Translations under genes and position numbers: made by a program
Shown here: in pieces, positions 11,326 to 20,387 of the stretch
How positions within the stretch are numbered: the stretch's first letter is position 1
Layout: the number at the start of each line of letters is the position of its first letter
Assembly: GCF_014773545.1 (NCBI RefSeq)
Contig: NZ_SDDV01000013.1
Location: forward strand, 1-53,883
From: Hydrogenophaga sp.
GTDB taxonomy: Bacteria > Pseudomonadota > Gammaproteobacteria > Burkholderiales > Burkholderiaceae_C
Direction: 5' to 3'
DNA: 53,883 bases
The notes under the pieces: generated by a model
The model's input: the letters and a program-made list of their open reading frames with translations, nothing else
Databases searched by the model: none
What the model was told of the DNA's origin: nothing

Positions 11326-12849
11326 ATGCTGTACCAGATTTACGAAACGCAGCGCTCCTTCATGGAGCCGTTTGCCGAATTGGCCAGTGTGGCCGCCAAG
11401 ATTTACAACAACCCGACTTGGTCTTTTGCCAAGTTGCCGATGGCGCAACGCATCTCGGCGGCTTATGAGCTGATGCACCGGCTCGGCAAAGACTACGAGA
11501 AACCGGAGTTCGGCATTCACACCGTCGATGTCGACGGCGTTGGCGTGGCGATTCACGAGCGGGTCGAGATCGACAAACCGTTTTGCGAGCTGCGCCGCTT
11601 CAAGCGCTTCTCGGACGACAGCGAAACCTTGCTCAAACTCAAGGGCCAGCCGGTGGTGCTGGTGGTCGCTCCGCTGTCGGGACATTACGCCACGCTGCTG
11701 CGCGAGACCGTGCGCACCATGCTGAAAGACCACAAGGTCTACATCACCGACTGGAAAAACGCCCGCATGGTGCCGCTGTCCGAAGGCGACTTCCATCTCG
11801 ACGACTACGTCAATTATGTGCAGGAGTTCATTCGCCACTTGCAGCGGATCTACGGCAACTGTCACGTCATGAGTGTGTGCCAACCCACCGTTCCCACGCT
11901 GGCCGCCGTTTCGCTCATGGCCAGCCGGGGAGAGACAGTGCCGCTGTCGATGACCATGATGGGTGGACCGATAGACGCCAATAAATCGCCCACGGCAGTC
12001 AACAACCTGGCGCTGCAGCGCAGCCACAGTTGGTTCGAGAACAACGTGATCTATCGCGTGCCGGTGAGCTTTCCGGGTAAGCGGCGGTTGGTCTACCCGG
12101 GCTTTTTGCAGCACGCCGGTTTCGTCGCCATGAACCCGAGCAGCCACGCCAGCAGCCACTACGATTACTTCCAAGACCTGATCAAGGGCGATGACTCCGG
12201 CGCCGAGAGCCACCGCAAGTTCTACGACGAGTACAACGCCGTGCTCGACATGGACGCCCACTACTACCTGGAGACCATCAAAGTGGTGTTTCAGGATTTT
12301 GATTTGATCAACGGCACCTGGGACGTGAAAAACGAACAGGGCGTAGTCGAGCGGGTGCGGCCGCAGGACATCCGCGACAGCGCCTTGCTCACCATCGAAG
12401 GCGAACTGGACGACATTTCCGGCTGCGGCCAGACCGCCGCCGCGCACGATCTGTGCACCGGCATCTCGGCGACGCAGCGCATGCACTATGAGGCCAAGGG
12501 TGCGGGTCATTACGGCATCTTTAGCGGGCGGCGCTGGCGTGAGATGGTTTATCCGGTGGTCAAGGCCTTTATCTTGTCGCACCAGCCGAGAGCGGCGAAG
12601 CCCGTTGTGCAAGCTGTCGATGCAGCCACCTTCGCGCCGGACCCGGCCAGCGAGCCTGCGGCCAGTGTGGCGGCCACAGCCAAAACGCCGGCCAAGGCAG
12701 CGCCAAGGCAGGACGCGTCATCAGCGGAAAAAACTCGAATGCCCAAGCTCAAACGAGTGGCCGAACCGGCGCTTGCCGAACCGGCGCTTGCCGAAGAATT
12801 TGTTCAAGCCAGCGACCGGGTCCTTGCAGAATCTGTCAAGTCGAACTGA
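11326..12849 (+). CDS. phaZ: Intracellular poly(3-hydroxybutyrate) depolymerase
   Basis: 507 residues. MLYQIYETQRS at the start and the nucleophile Cys185 in VMSVCQPTVPTL match the cysteine-type intracellular PHB depolymerases of Ralstonia (PhaZa1 class). GAGHYGIFSGRRWRE near residue 395 carries the catalytic His region. It mobilises the carbon and energy store PHB in the cytoplasm. The catalytic part ends near residue 420. The remaining 80 or so residues are an Ala/Lys/Pro-rich tail containing an exact 15-bp tandem duplication (12760-12789, EPALA twice); such tails may help granule or DNA association. No ribosome-binding site is obvious, but no alternative start fits the family better. Confidence 0.92.
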   Translation: MLYQIYETQRSFMEPFAELASVAAKIYNNPTWSFAKLPMAQRISAAYELMHRLGKDYEKPEFGIHTVDVDGVGVAIHERVEIDKPFCELRRFKRFSDDSETLLKLKGQPVVLVVAPLSGHYATLLRETVRTMLKDHKVYITDWKNARMVPLSEGDFHLDDYVNYVQEFIRHLQRIYGNCHVMSVCQPTVPTLAAVSLMASRGETVPLSMTMMGGPIDANKSPTAVNNLALQRSHSWFENNVIYRVPVSFPGKRRLVYPGFLQHAGFVAMNPSSHASSHYDYFQDLIKGDDSGAESHRKFYDEYNAVLDMDAHYYLETIKVVFQDFDLINGTWDVKNEQGVVERVRPQDIRDSALLTIEGELDDISGCGQTAAAHDLCTGISATQRMHYEAKGAGHYGIFSGRRWREMVYPVVKAFILSHQPRAAKPVVQAVDAATFAPDPASEPAASVAATAKTPAKAAPRQDASSAEKTRMPKLKRVAEPALAEPALAEEFVQASDRVLAESVKSN

Positions 12850-12902
12850 AAGCCCCTGCTGCTATCGGGCTGGCTGCTGCTGCGCCGGGTATGCTTGTCG
12901 AG

Positions 12903-13568
12903 ATGAACGAACTGGCCCGCCGCATCGACGCGGCCCTGCCGCAAACCCAGTGCACGCGCTGCGGCTACCCCGACTGTGCGCACTACGCGCAAGCCGTCGC
13001 CGACGCACAGGCGGGCATCAACCAGTGCCCGCCGGGCGGTGCGCAGGGTGTGGAGCGCTTGGCCGCCATCACCGGCTGGGCTGCAAGCCCGATCGACCCA
13101 CAGCATGGCGCTGAAGGGCCGTTGTGCCTGGCGGTGATCGACGAGAACTGGTGCATCGGTTGCACGCTGTGCATCAAAGCCTGTCCGGTTGACGCCATCG
13201 TCGGTGGCAACAAGCGCATGCACAGCGTGCTCGAGCCGTATTGCACCGGCTGCGCGCTTTGCCTGCCGGTCTGCCCGGTTGACTGCATCGTGCTCGAGCC
13301 CGTCAGCGCTGCGCGCACCGGCTGGCAGGCCTGGTCCGATGTGCAGGCCAGTCAGGCGCGGCAGCGCTACGCGCAGCACTTGCAGCGCGTGCAGCGCCAC
13401 ACCCTGGAGCAGCAGCAGCGGCTGGAAGAAAAAGCGCGCGCCAAGCTGGCCGACCTGGCGGCTCATTCACTGCATACCGACCCCGCCGTGCTGGACAAAA
13501 AGCGCGCCGTGATCGAAGCCGCGCTGGCGCGCTCGCGCGAACGTCGCGCCGCCGTCAGTCAGGGCTAA
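12903..13568 (+). CDS. rnfB: RnfB-like iron-sulfur electron-transfer protein
   Basis: 221 residues. An N-terminal Fes/4Fe-4S domain (CTRCGYPDCAHYAQAV ... NQCPPGG) is followed by two 4Fe-4S ferredoxin motifs, CIGCTLCIKACPVDAI and CTGCALCLPVCPVDCI, and a charged helical tail rich in Gln, Arg and Glu. The hydrophobic N-terminal anchor of classical RnfB is absent, and no other rnf gene lies nearby. It is therefore the stand-alone betaproteobacterial form, whose partner is unknown. An in-frame ATG lies at 12891; 12903 is chosen because MNELARRIDA is the usual start. It converges on the aminotransferase gene, 10 bp away. Confidence 0.85.
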   Translation: MNELARRIDAALPQTQCTRCGYPDCAHYAQAVADAQAGINQCPPGGAQGVERLAAITGWAASPIDPQHGAEGPLCLAVIDENWCIGCTLCIKACPVDAIVGGNKRMHSVLEPYCTGCALCLPVCPVDCIVLEPVSAARTGWQAWSDVQASQARQRYAQHLQRVQRHTLEQQQRLEEKARAKLADLAAHSLHTDPAVLDKKRAVIEAALARSRERRAAVSQG

Positions 13569-13578
13569 GACGCTGATC

Positions 13579-14760
13579 TCACAGGCGCGCCAGCCGCTGC
13601 AAGGCTTGTTGCAGCGTTTGTTCTTGTTTGGCAAAACAAAACCGCAGCACCTTCTGCTCAAAACCCTTGCCGTAGAAGGCCGAGAGCGGAATGGCGGCGA
13701 CGCCGATTTCGCGCGTGAGCCAGCGGCAGAAGTCGGCCTCAGGCAGGTCACGCTCGGGCAGCGCCAGCTCGGAGATGTCGACGCACTGGAAATACGTGCC
13801 TTCGCACGGCAGCAGGCGCAAGCGCGTGGCCGCCAGACCGGCGCGAAACAGGTCGCGCTTGCGCTGGTAGAAGGCCGACAATTCCAGGTACGGCGCCGGG
13901 TTGGCCAGGTAGTTTGCCAGCGCGTGCTGCATCGGCGTGTTGACGGTGAACACGTTGAACTGGTGCACCTTGCGGAATTCGACCGTCAGTGCCGCCGGCG
14001 CCACCACGGTGCCGATCTTCCAGCCGGTGACGTGGAAGGTCTTGCCAAAGCTGCCGACGATGAAGGCGCGTGCGGCCAGGCCCGGGTAGCGCGCCACGCT
14101 CTGGTGCGCCTGGCCGTCAAACACCATGTGTTCGTATACCTCGTCGCTGATCAGTAGCACGTCGGTCGGCTCCAGCAGGTCTTGCAGACGCAGCATGTCG
14201 GCCGCGCTCCAGACGGTGCCGCTGGGGTTGTGCGGGCTGTTGATGAGCAGGGCGCGCGTGCGCGACGAGAGCGCCGCAGCGATGGCGTCGAAATCGGGCC
14301 GGAAACGGCCTGGGCTCAGGGGAACGCGAACCGCCACACCGCCCGCGAGTTCGATGCCGGGTACGTAGCTGTCGTAACAAGGCTCGAGCACCATCACCTC
14401 GTCGCCCGGCTGCACCAGCGCCACAATGGCAGTGAAGATCGCCTGCGTGGCGCCGGCGGTGACGGTTACTTCGCTCTCGGGTTGGCAGCGCAGACCGTAG
14501 AGGGCGGTCATTTTGGCCGCCATCGCCGCGCGCAGCGCGGGCACACCCGGCATGGGCGGGTACTGGTTGTGGCCAGCCAGCATGGCGCGCGTGACCGCTT
14601 GCGGCAGCGCCGGGTCGCAGTCGAAGTCCGGGAAGCCTTGGCCCAGGTTGACCGCGCCGTGTTCCTGCGCCAGCGCCGACATGACGCTGAAAATGCTGCT
14701 GCCGACGGCGGGCAGGCGCGAGCTGATGCGGGGCTGCTTGATGGCGCGCTCAGAGTTCAT
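13579..14760 (-). CDS. PLP-dependent aminotransferase, methionine aminotransferase (YbdL) type
   Basis: 393 residues, class I/II fold. NLGQGFPDFDCD near the N-terminus, INSPHNPSGTVW, the pyridoxal-binding lysine in GSFGKTFHVTGWKIG and the substrate-carboxylate Arg near LRFCFAKQ are all present. The pattern fits methionine:2-oxo-acid aminotransferases of the YbdL/KAT group; kynurenine transamination is an alternative. It overlaps the end of cysB by 11 bp and is the last gene of the lptF-lptG-cbiX-cysB unit, so it is probably linked to sulfur-amino-acid metabolism. Confidence 0.85.
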   Translation of the reverse strand: MNSERAIKQPRISSRLPAVGSSIFSVMSALAQEHGAVNLGQGFPDFDCDPALPQAVTRAMLAGHNQYPPMPGVPALRAAMAAKMTALYGLRCQPESEVTVTAGATQAIFTAIVALVQPGDEVMVLEPCYDSYVPGIELAGGVAVRVPLSPGRFRPDFDAIAAALSSRTRALLINSPHNPSGTVWSAADMLRLQDLLEPTDVLLISDEVYEHMVFDGQAHQSVARYPGLAARAFIVGSFGKTFHVTGWKIGTVVAPAALTVEFRKVHQFNVFTVNTPMQHALANYLANPAPYLELSAFYQRKRDLFRAGLAATRLRLLPCEGTYFQCVDISELALPERDLPEADFCRWLTREIGVAAIPLSAFYGKGFEQKVLRFCFAKQEQTLQQALQRLARL

Positions 14761-15694
14761 AAGCGTCTGGCGTGCCGCTCATGGCACGTTGAATCTGCTC
14801 GCGCGTCAGGCGCTCGCTGAGCAGCTCGGCAAAACGCAGCACGAACTGGCGCAGGTAAGCGCCGCGCTTGAAAGCCACGCGCGCCAGGTTGTGGCCAAAC
14901 AACTGGGCCGCGGGCCGCGCCACCAGCTCGGGGCTCTGGTTCTCGCCCTGCATCGCCATTTCGGCCACGATGCCCACGCCCAAGCCGAGTTTGACGTAGG
15001 TTTTGATGACGTCGGAGTCGATCGCCTCCAGCACCACATGGGGGCGCAACTGGCGCAGCGCGAAGGCCTGGTCGATGCGGCTGCGGCCGGTGAAGCTGGG
15101 GTGGTAGGTGATCAGCGGCACCTGCGCCAGGTCTTCCAGCGCGATGCGTTCGCGCGCCAGCAGCGGATGATCAACTGGCAACACCAGCACGTGCTGCCAC
15201 TCGTAGCAGGGCAGGGTGATCAGCTCCGGGTAGTTGCCCAGCGACTCGGTGGCAACGCCGATTTCGGCCACATCTTCGAGCACCATGCGCGCCACCTGGT
15301 CAGGAGAACCCTGGTGCAGGCTGATGCCGACCTTGGGGTAGATCTGGCGCAAACGCGCCACCGGCACCGGCAGCACGTAGCGCGCCTGGGTATGGGTGGT
15401 GGCAATCGAGAGGGTGCCGCTGTCCTGCGCCGCATACTGTTCACCGATGCGCTTGAGGTTGTTGACTTCGCGCAAAATGATTTCGATGCTCTTGAGCACC
15501 TGCAGGCCGGGCTCGGTGACGCGCTTGATGCGCTTGCCGTGGCGGACAAAGATGTCTATGCCCAGCTCTTCTTCGAGCTCTATGATGCCCTTGGAGACGC
15601 CGGGTTGCGAGGTGTGCAGGGCCTGTGCCGCTTCGGTCAGGTTCAGGTTGCGGCGCACCGCCTCTTGCACAAAGCGAAATTGGTGCAGGTTCAT
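14750..15694 (-). CDS. cysB: CysB-type LysR transcriptional regulator of sulfur assimilation
   Basis: 314 residues. The N-terminal winged HTH contains LTEAAQALHTSQPGVSKGI, with the NLHQFRFVQEAVRRNLNLTEAA opening typical of CysB/Cbl. The C-terminal effector domain carries TTHTQARYVLP, the CysB signature for binding acetylserine or sulfate-type ligands. It should activate sulfate reduction genes when cysteine is scarce. It overlaps cbiX upstream by 4 bp and the aminotransferase downstream by 11 bp, so all three are translationally coupled. Confidence 0.92.
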   Translation of the reverse strand: MNLHQFRFVQEAVRRNLNLTEAAQALHTSQPGVSKGIIELEEELGIDIFVRHGKRIKRVTEPGLQVLKSIEIILREVNNLKRIGEQYAAQDSGTLSIATTHTQARYVLPVPVARLRQIYPKVGISLHQGSPDQVARMVLEDVAEIGVATESLGNYPELITLPCYEWQHVLVLPVDHPLLARERIALEDLAQVPLITYHPSFTGRSRIDQAFALRQLRPHVVLEAIDSDVIKTYVKLGLGVGIVAEMAMQGENQSPELVARPAAQLFGHNLARVAFKRGAYLRQFVLRFAELLSERLTREQIQRAMSGTPDAYEL

Positions 15695-16059
15695 GAGCTG
15701 CCATTTTCCAGCGCCATCTGGGTCAGCAGCAGGCGCAGGCGCGGGTCTTCACCCGCAATCGGCAGTTGTTCGAAGCACACCGCCGGGTGCGCCCGCCCGA
15801 GTTCGGCCATGCGCAGCGGCAGATCTTCGCGCGCGTGTTTGCCAATACCGAAAAACAGCGGCAACACGCGCACTGTGCGCGCACCAGCGGCCACCAGTTG
15901 CTGTGCGGCGCTGCCCAGGTCGGGTTGACGCAGCTCCAGGTAGGCGCACAGCACGCTGGTGGAGCTGTCTTGCGCGGCGATCTGGCGCGCCAGCTCTTCC
16001 ACGGGCAGGCTCCAGAGCGGGTCGCGCGAGCCGTGCGCCAAAACAATCACAGCCTGCAT
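15691..16059 (-). CDS. cbiX: CbiX/SirB-type sirohydrochlorin chelatase, short form
   Basis: 122 residues, one CbiX domain. His9 in LAHGSRDP and a second His in LPLFFGIGKHARED match the metal-binding and catalytic positions of small class II chelatases, which work as homodimers. The enzyme inserts iron (to siroheme) or cobalt (toward B12) into sirohydrochlorin. Coupling to cysB by a 4-bp overlap favours a role in siroheme for sulfite reductase. The B12 genes on the right of the window are salvage genes that need no chelatase. Confidence 0.85.
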   Translation of the reverse strand: MQAVIVLAHGSRDPLWSLPVEELARQIAAQDSSTSVLCAYLELRQPDLGSAAQQLVAAGARTVRVLPLFFGIGKHAREDLPLRMAELGRAHPAVCFEQLPIAGEDPRLRLLLTQMALENGSS

Positions 16060-16065
16060 GCGTGC

Positions 16066-17184
16066 CTACCTCCTGAAAACCAGCCAGCCAAAGGCGCCGA
16101 GCGAAACCAGTGAATAAATCAACCCTGGGGACGCTGCAGCCAACCAGGGTCGCCACTGGTTGAGGTTGCCAATGTAGCCGAATACGTTGTTGAGCAGAAA
16201 AAAGCTGATGCCAATCATGACCCCGCCAAAGACGTAAGCGGTGATGTGGCCGGAGCGAAAATGCAGGTAGGCAAACGGCAGCGCCAGCATCACCATCACC
16301 AGGCAGCTCAGGGGATAAAACACCTTGCGCCAGAACTCGATTTCATAGCGTTGCGACGCCTGGTTGTTGGCCTGCAGGTGGCGGATGTAGCTGAACAGGT
16401 CGGTGGTTTGCATCCGATCCGCACGCAGCAGGGCGGCCGACACCATCTCCAAGCTCAGGCCGCTGGGCCAGCGCGCACTCGCCGCCGTGCTGTGGCTGAT
16501 GCGTTGTGCGGCCTGGCCTGCGGTGTCGAACTCGCGCCGCTGCACCTGGTGCAGCGTCCAGTACGCGTCGGCCTCGATCTGCCCGCTTTGCGCTTGCACA
16601 ATGGAGACCAGAAAGCCCCGGTTGTCGAATTCAAAGATGCGCACGCCGCCGAGTTCACCGCGGCCCGACAGCGATCCGACGTTGACCGAGAACTGGCTGT
16701 AGGTCTGGCGATCCTTGAGCCAGGCGCCCGTTTGTCCCAGGCTGAGGTGGCCATCGAAGCGGGCCTTGTGCATCTGGGCGCTGCGCTCGGCCAGTGGCGC
16801 GACGTAATCGCCCACCACAAAAGTCAGCACAGAAAAAATGGCCCCCAGCCCGAGCAGGGTACGCAGCGCGCGCCAGGGCCCTAAACCGCTGGTGCGCAAA
16901 ATAGTGTATTCCGAGCCCTGGGCCAGCCGCGCCAGCACCCAGATGGTGCCGATCAGTGCGGCAATCGGCAGGATTTCGTATATCCGGTTCGGCATGCCCA
17001 GCAGCACGTACAGCAGCGCGTGCTGGAATTCGTAGCTCAGCGTCGGGTCGATGACCGAGGGTCGACCCAGCGCCGGCAGTTCGTCGACCAGGTCGAAAAA
17101 GGAAAACAGCGCCAAAAAAGCCAGCAGCACGAAGGCCACGGCGACCGACACCTCGCGGTAGATCAGGCGGCGAATGGTTTTCAT
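16066..17184 (-). CDS. lptG: LPS export ABC transporter permease LptG
   Basis: 372 residues. The MKTIRRLIYREV N-terminus, six membrane helices split three and three around a periplasmic beta-jellyroll domain, and the ending PGLIYSLVSLGAFGWLVFRR fit the YjgP/YjgQ permeases. With LptF and the LptB ATPase it extracts lipopolysaccharide from the inner membrane for transport to the surface. The ATG at 17184 overlaps the lptF stop by 4 bp. The frame is open further upstream inside lptF, but that part is not LptG-like. Confidence 0.93.
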   Translation of the reverse strand: MKTIRRLIYREVSVAVAFVLLAFLALFSFFDLVDELPALGRPSVIDPTLSYEFQHALLYVLLGMPNRIYEILPIAALIGTIWVLARLAQGSEYTILRTSGLGPWRALRTLLGLGAIFSVLTFVVGDYVAPLAERSAQMHKARFDGHLSLGQTGAWLKDRQTYSQFSVNVGSLSGRGELGGVRIFEFDNRGFLVSIVQAQSGQIEADAYWTLHQVQRREFDTAGQAAQRISHSTAASARWPSGLSLEMVSAALLRADRMQTTDLFSYIRHLQANNQASQRYEIEFWRKVFYPLSCLVMVMLALPFAYLHFRSGHITAYVFGGVMIGISFFLLNNVFGYIGNLNQWRPWLAAASPGLIYSLVSLGAFGWLVFRR

Positions 17185-18314
17185 GGCGACGCGCTGGCAG
17201 CGGCTGCGCCGCGAGAGCGCCAGCCAACCAAGCCCTGGCGCAGGCTCAGGTTGTGGTGGCGCTTGAGCAGCCAGAACAAAGCCAGAGCAAAGACCGAGCC
17301 GTGCAGTGCCAGCATGAAGCCGCCCAGACTGACGTGGCCGCCAGCCACCCAGTTTTGCCCCAGGTTGAGAAAGTTGAAGTAGACAATGAAGGCGAACAAG
17401 GTGAAAAACAGGTTGCCGCCCCGGCCCGCGCGTGGGTTGCTGGCGGTGGCGGCAAGTGCGAGCAAGATGAAGTTGACGGCGGTCAGCGCCATGCCGATGC
17501 GCCAGCCCAGCTCGCCCAGGTTTTCCGGCTTGGGGTTTTGCAGCAAGACCCAACTGGGTCGGGCTCTGAGCCCGAGCGCAGCCGCCGGTACAGCAGCCGC
17601 ATCTGCTGCAGCGCGGATGCGGGTGCCGTATTGTTCGAATTTACTGACGCGCAGACCGCCCTGGTTGGCCATGATTTCGACCCGCTGACCGTTGTCGAGC
17701 AGCAGGAATTGTTCGCCTGCGATCCACTCGAGGCGACCCGAACGCGCCGATGTGATGGTTTCGCTGCCGTCGTCAGCCCGGGTCGAAATGAACAGGTTGC
17801 GGCCCTCGGTGCCGTCGACCTCGTCTTTTTCGATGAAAAACACCTGCCGTCCGCCGGAGAATTCCTGAAACTGGCCCGGCGTCACACGCTCCAGATCACC
17901 GCGGTGTTCATAGCGCTCGCGCAGTTGCTGGGTCTGCTGGTTGGCCCAGGGCCAGGCGAAAAACACCATCAGCGTGATGACCAGCAGGATCGGCCAGGCA
18001 AAGTGCAGCACCGGGGCGACAAAACTCCCGAGTGAGCGACCAGAGGAAAACCAAACCACCATTTCGCTGTCGCGGTACATGCGCGAGAGCGTGAAAACAA
18101 TCGCGATGAACAAGGCCAGCGTCAGTATGGTGGGCAGGTGGCCGAAGACCGTGTAGCCCAGCACCAGCATGATCTCCTGCGGGTTGACCCGGCCGCCGGC
18201 GGCCAGACCCAGGGTGCGAATCAGCAGCATGGTCAGCACGATGGTAAACAGCACCAGCAGCGTGGCGCCGAAACTGCGCGCGAGTTCTTTGCGAAGGGAA
18301 GAATGGAATAACAT
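17181..18314 (-). CDS. lptF: LPS export ABC transporter permease LptF
   Basis: 377 residues. It begins MLFHSSLRKELARSFGATLLVLF and carries MLLIRTLGLAAGGRVNPQE and ADDGSETITSARSGRLEWI in the periplasmic domain, with paired membrane helices at both ends. It is the partner of LptG in the LptBFG complex. It is the first gene of a five-gene minus-strand unit (lptF-lptG-cbiX-cysB-aminotransferase). Only 25 bp separate its start from the divergent pepA start, so both promoters must overlap coding sequence or each other. Confidence 0.93.
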   Translation of the reverse strand: MLFHSSLRKELARSFGATLLVLFTIVLTMLLIRTLGLAAGGRVNPQEIMLVLGYTVFGHLPTILTLALFIAIVFTLSRMYRDSEMVVWFSSGRSLGSFVAPVLHFAWPILLVITLMVFFAWPWANQQTQQLRERYEHRGDLERVTPGQFQEFSGGRQVFFIEKDEVDGTEGRNLFISTRADDGSETITSARSGRLEWIAGEQFLLLDNGQRVEIMANQGGLRVSKFEQYGTRIRAAADAAAVPAAALGLRARPSWVLLQNPKPENLGELGWRIGMALTAVNFILLALAATASNPRAGRGGNLFFTLFAFIVYFNFLNLGQNWVAGGHVSLGGFMLALHGSVFALALFWLLKRHHNLSLRQGLVGWRSRGAAAASASP

Positions 18315-18339
18315 CGAATCAAGACAGGAAAACGCCATT

Positions 18340-19854
18340 ATGGACTTCGAACTCAAATCTTTGCTGCCCGCCGAGGCCGCCGCGCTGCCTTGCGATGCGT
18401 TGTTGGTGTTGGTGCCCGAGGCGCTGGCGCCTGAGCTGGCGCCCGGTTCCCTGCACGAGCTGCTTGCCGCGGTCATGCGCGATGGCGATCTGGAGCCCGG
18501 GGTTGGCAAAACCCTGGCTTGCTACCGGGTGGCAGGCATCCAGGCAAGCCGCGTGCTGCTGGTGCGCGCCGGCGATGCGACGCCGGCGGCGGTGCGCAAG
18601 GCGGTGGCTGCGGGCGTGGCGCAGCTCAAGCAGCCCGGCGTCAAAAAAATCGCACTGCTGCTGAGTTTGATCGACGCTGACGGTGCTGCCGTGCGCGCGG
18701 CCATGCAGGCCTGCGCCGAGGCCAGCTACAGCTACACCCACACCAAGCCATCGGCCAAGGCGCGCGCCGTGCAGCAAGTCTTGCTGGGGGTGGCCGACGC
18801 CGCGCGCGTGCAGGCCGATTTTGCCTTTGGCAAGGCGCTGGTGACCGGGGTCGAACTGGCCAAGGAGTGGGCCAACCGACCCGCCAACCACGCCACGCCC
18901 AGCGCGCTGGCGCAGGTGGCGATTCAGTGCGGACGCAAAGCGGGCTTCAAGACCGACGTGCTGGGTCTGAAAGAAGTGACCGCGCTCGGCATGGGGGCCT
19001 TGCTGGCGGTGGCGCAAGGCTCGGCGCAACCGCTGCGCTTCATCGTCATGCGCTACCAAGGCGCGGCCCGCTCCAGCGCGCCGGTGGTGCTGGTGGGCAA
19101 GGGCATCACCTTTGACACCGGTGGCATCAGCCTCAAGCCCGCCGCCGAAATGGACGAAATGAAGTTCGACATGGCCGGCGCTGCCAGCGTGCTGGGCGTA
19201 TTCGCCGCCCTGGCCGAGTGGCGCCCGGCGCTCAACGTCGTTGGCCTGATTCCGAGCTGCGAAAACATGCCCGATGCTCAGGCTATCAAACCCGGCGACG
19301 TGGTCACCAGCATGAGCGGGCAGACGATAGAAATCCTCAACACCGACGCCGAGGGCCGCCTGATCCTGTGCGACGCGCTGAGCTATGCGGCGCGCTTCAA
19401 GCCGCGCAGCCTGATCGACGTCGCCACGCTCACCGGCGCTTGCGTGGTGGCGCTGGGTGCCGTGCGCTCGGGCCTGTTTTCGGCCCATGAGGAACTGGCG
19501 CAGGCGCTGCAGCAAGCGGGCGAGACGGCGCTCGACCCGTGCTGGCGCCTGCCGCTGGACGACGAATACGCCGAGGCGCTCAAGTCCAACTTTGCCGATC
19601 TGGGCAACGTGGGCGGGCGACCGGCGGGTGCCATCACGGCGGCCAAGTTTTTGCAGAAATTTACCGCCGACCTGCCCTGGGCGCACCTGGACATTGCCGG
19701 CTGCGCCTGGAAAAGCGGTGCAAGCAAGGGCGCCACCGGGCGGCCGGTGCCGCTGTTGCTGCACTACCTGCGAGACGAGGCGGCCCGCGCGGCCGCCGCC
19801 ACCGAGCCGCCGCCAGCAGCAGCGGGGCGCAAGCGAGCTGCCAAAACCCCATGA
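18340..19854 (+). CDS. pepA: Leucyl aminopeptidase (M17)
   Basis: 504 residues. The C-terminal catalytic domain has the two-zinc site and active residues in GKGITFDTGGISLKP, KFDMAGAASV and the signature NTDAEGRLIL. The N-terminal domain is less conserved, as usual. It hydrolyses N-terminal Leu and related residues; in E. coli the homologue also binds DNA in plasmid resolution and pyrimidine regulation. The ATG at 18340 has AGGA ahead. In-frame codons upstream lie within lptF. The pepA-holC arrangement is the common proteobacterial one. Confidence 0.95.
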   Translation: MDFELKSLLPAEAAALPCDALLVLVPEALAPELAPGSLHELLAAVMRDGDLEPGVGKTLACYRVAGIQASRVLLVRAGDATPAAVRKAVAAGVAQLKQPGVKKIALLLSLIDADGAAVRAAMQACAEASYSYTHTKPSAKARAVQQVLLGVADAARVQADFAFGKALVTGVELAKEWANRPANHATPSALAQVAIQCGRKAGFKTDVLGLKEVTALGMGALLAVAQGSAQPLRFIVMRYQGAARSSAPVVLVGKGITFDTGGISLKPAAEMDEMKFDMAGAASVLGVFAALAEWRPALNVVGLIPSCENMPDAQAIKPGDVVTSMSGQTIEILNTDAEGRLILCDALSYAARFKPRSLIDVATLTGACVVALGAVRSGLFSAHEELAQALQQAGETALDPCWRLPLDDEYAEALKSNFADLGNVGGRPAGAITAAKFLQKFTADLPWAHLDIAGCAWKSGASKGATGRPVPLLLHYLRDEAARAAAATEPPPAAAGRKRAAKTP

Positions 19855-19861
19855 GCTCGCC

Positions 19862-20299
19862 ATGACCGAGGTGGTGTTCCACTTCAACGTGCCCGACAAG
19901 CAGGCTTATGCGTGTCGCTTGTTGCGCAAGGGCTACCGGCAAGGCGTGCCGCTGCTGGTGCTGGCCGATGAACCGGTGCTGACGGAGCTGGACGCCGCTT
20001 TGTGGACGTTTGCGCCGCACGAATTCGTGCCGCACTGTCGCGCCACGGATCCGGCTCATGTCGTGCGCCACTCGCCGATTCAGTTGCACGCCGAGTTGCC
20101 GCCCTCTGCCCCTGCAGATGCGGTGCTGGTCAATCTGCGCCCGCTCGTGCCGCAGGGCTACCAGCGCTGCGCGCGCCTGATCGAGCTGGTCACAGCCGAT
20201 CCGAACGACCGCCAGTTGGCGCGCCAGCGCTGGCGCGGCTACCAGCAAGACGGCTTGCAGCCGCAAAAGTATGATCTCCAAGCCCTTGCCCGGCCTTGA
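19862..20299 (+). CDS. holC: DNA polymerase III chi subunit
   Basis: 145 residues. MTEVVFHFNVPDKQAYACRLLRKGY at the N-terminus and LVNLRPLVPQGYQRCARLIELV with DRQLARQRWRGYQQDG near the end match HolC. Chi joins the clamp loader, through psi, to single-strand binding protein. It starts 7 bp after the pepA stop. The usual downstream neighbour, valS, is absent; the brnTA cassette follows instead. In the same frame, the 29 codons after the stop are open and run into the 41-bp repeat. Confidence 0.9.
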   Translation: MTEVVFHFNVPDKQAYACRLLRKGYRQGVPLLVLADEPVLTELDAALWTFAPHEFVPHCRATDPAHVVRHSPIQLHAELPPSAPADAVLVNLRPLVPQGYQRCARLIELVTADPNDRQLARQRWRGYQQDGLQPQKYDLQALARP

Positions 20300-20346
20300 G
20301 TTTGCGCTGGCGCCGGGGTGAACCCCGACCTGCCGGCGCTCAAGCT

Positions 20347-20387
20347 CACCAAATGGCGCGAGAGGCTCCATCCCATACGCTTGACGT
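20347..20387. repeat. 41-bp direct repeat, left copy
   Basis: Bases 20347-20387 are identical, with no mismatch, to 20994-21034. The copies lie 647 bp apart and bound the brnT-brnA module on both sides. The left copy ends in TTGACGT, whose first six bases form a good -35 hexamer for brnT. The repeat has no internal dyad strong enough to suggest a protein-binding hairpin. It could be a target-site or recombination scar, or a dispersed repeat that captured the cassette. Confidence 0.9.
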
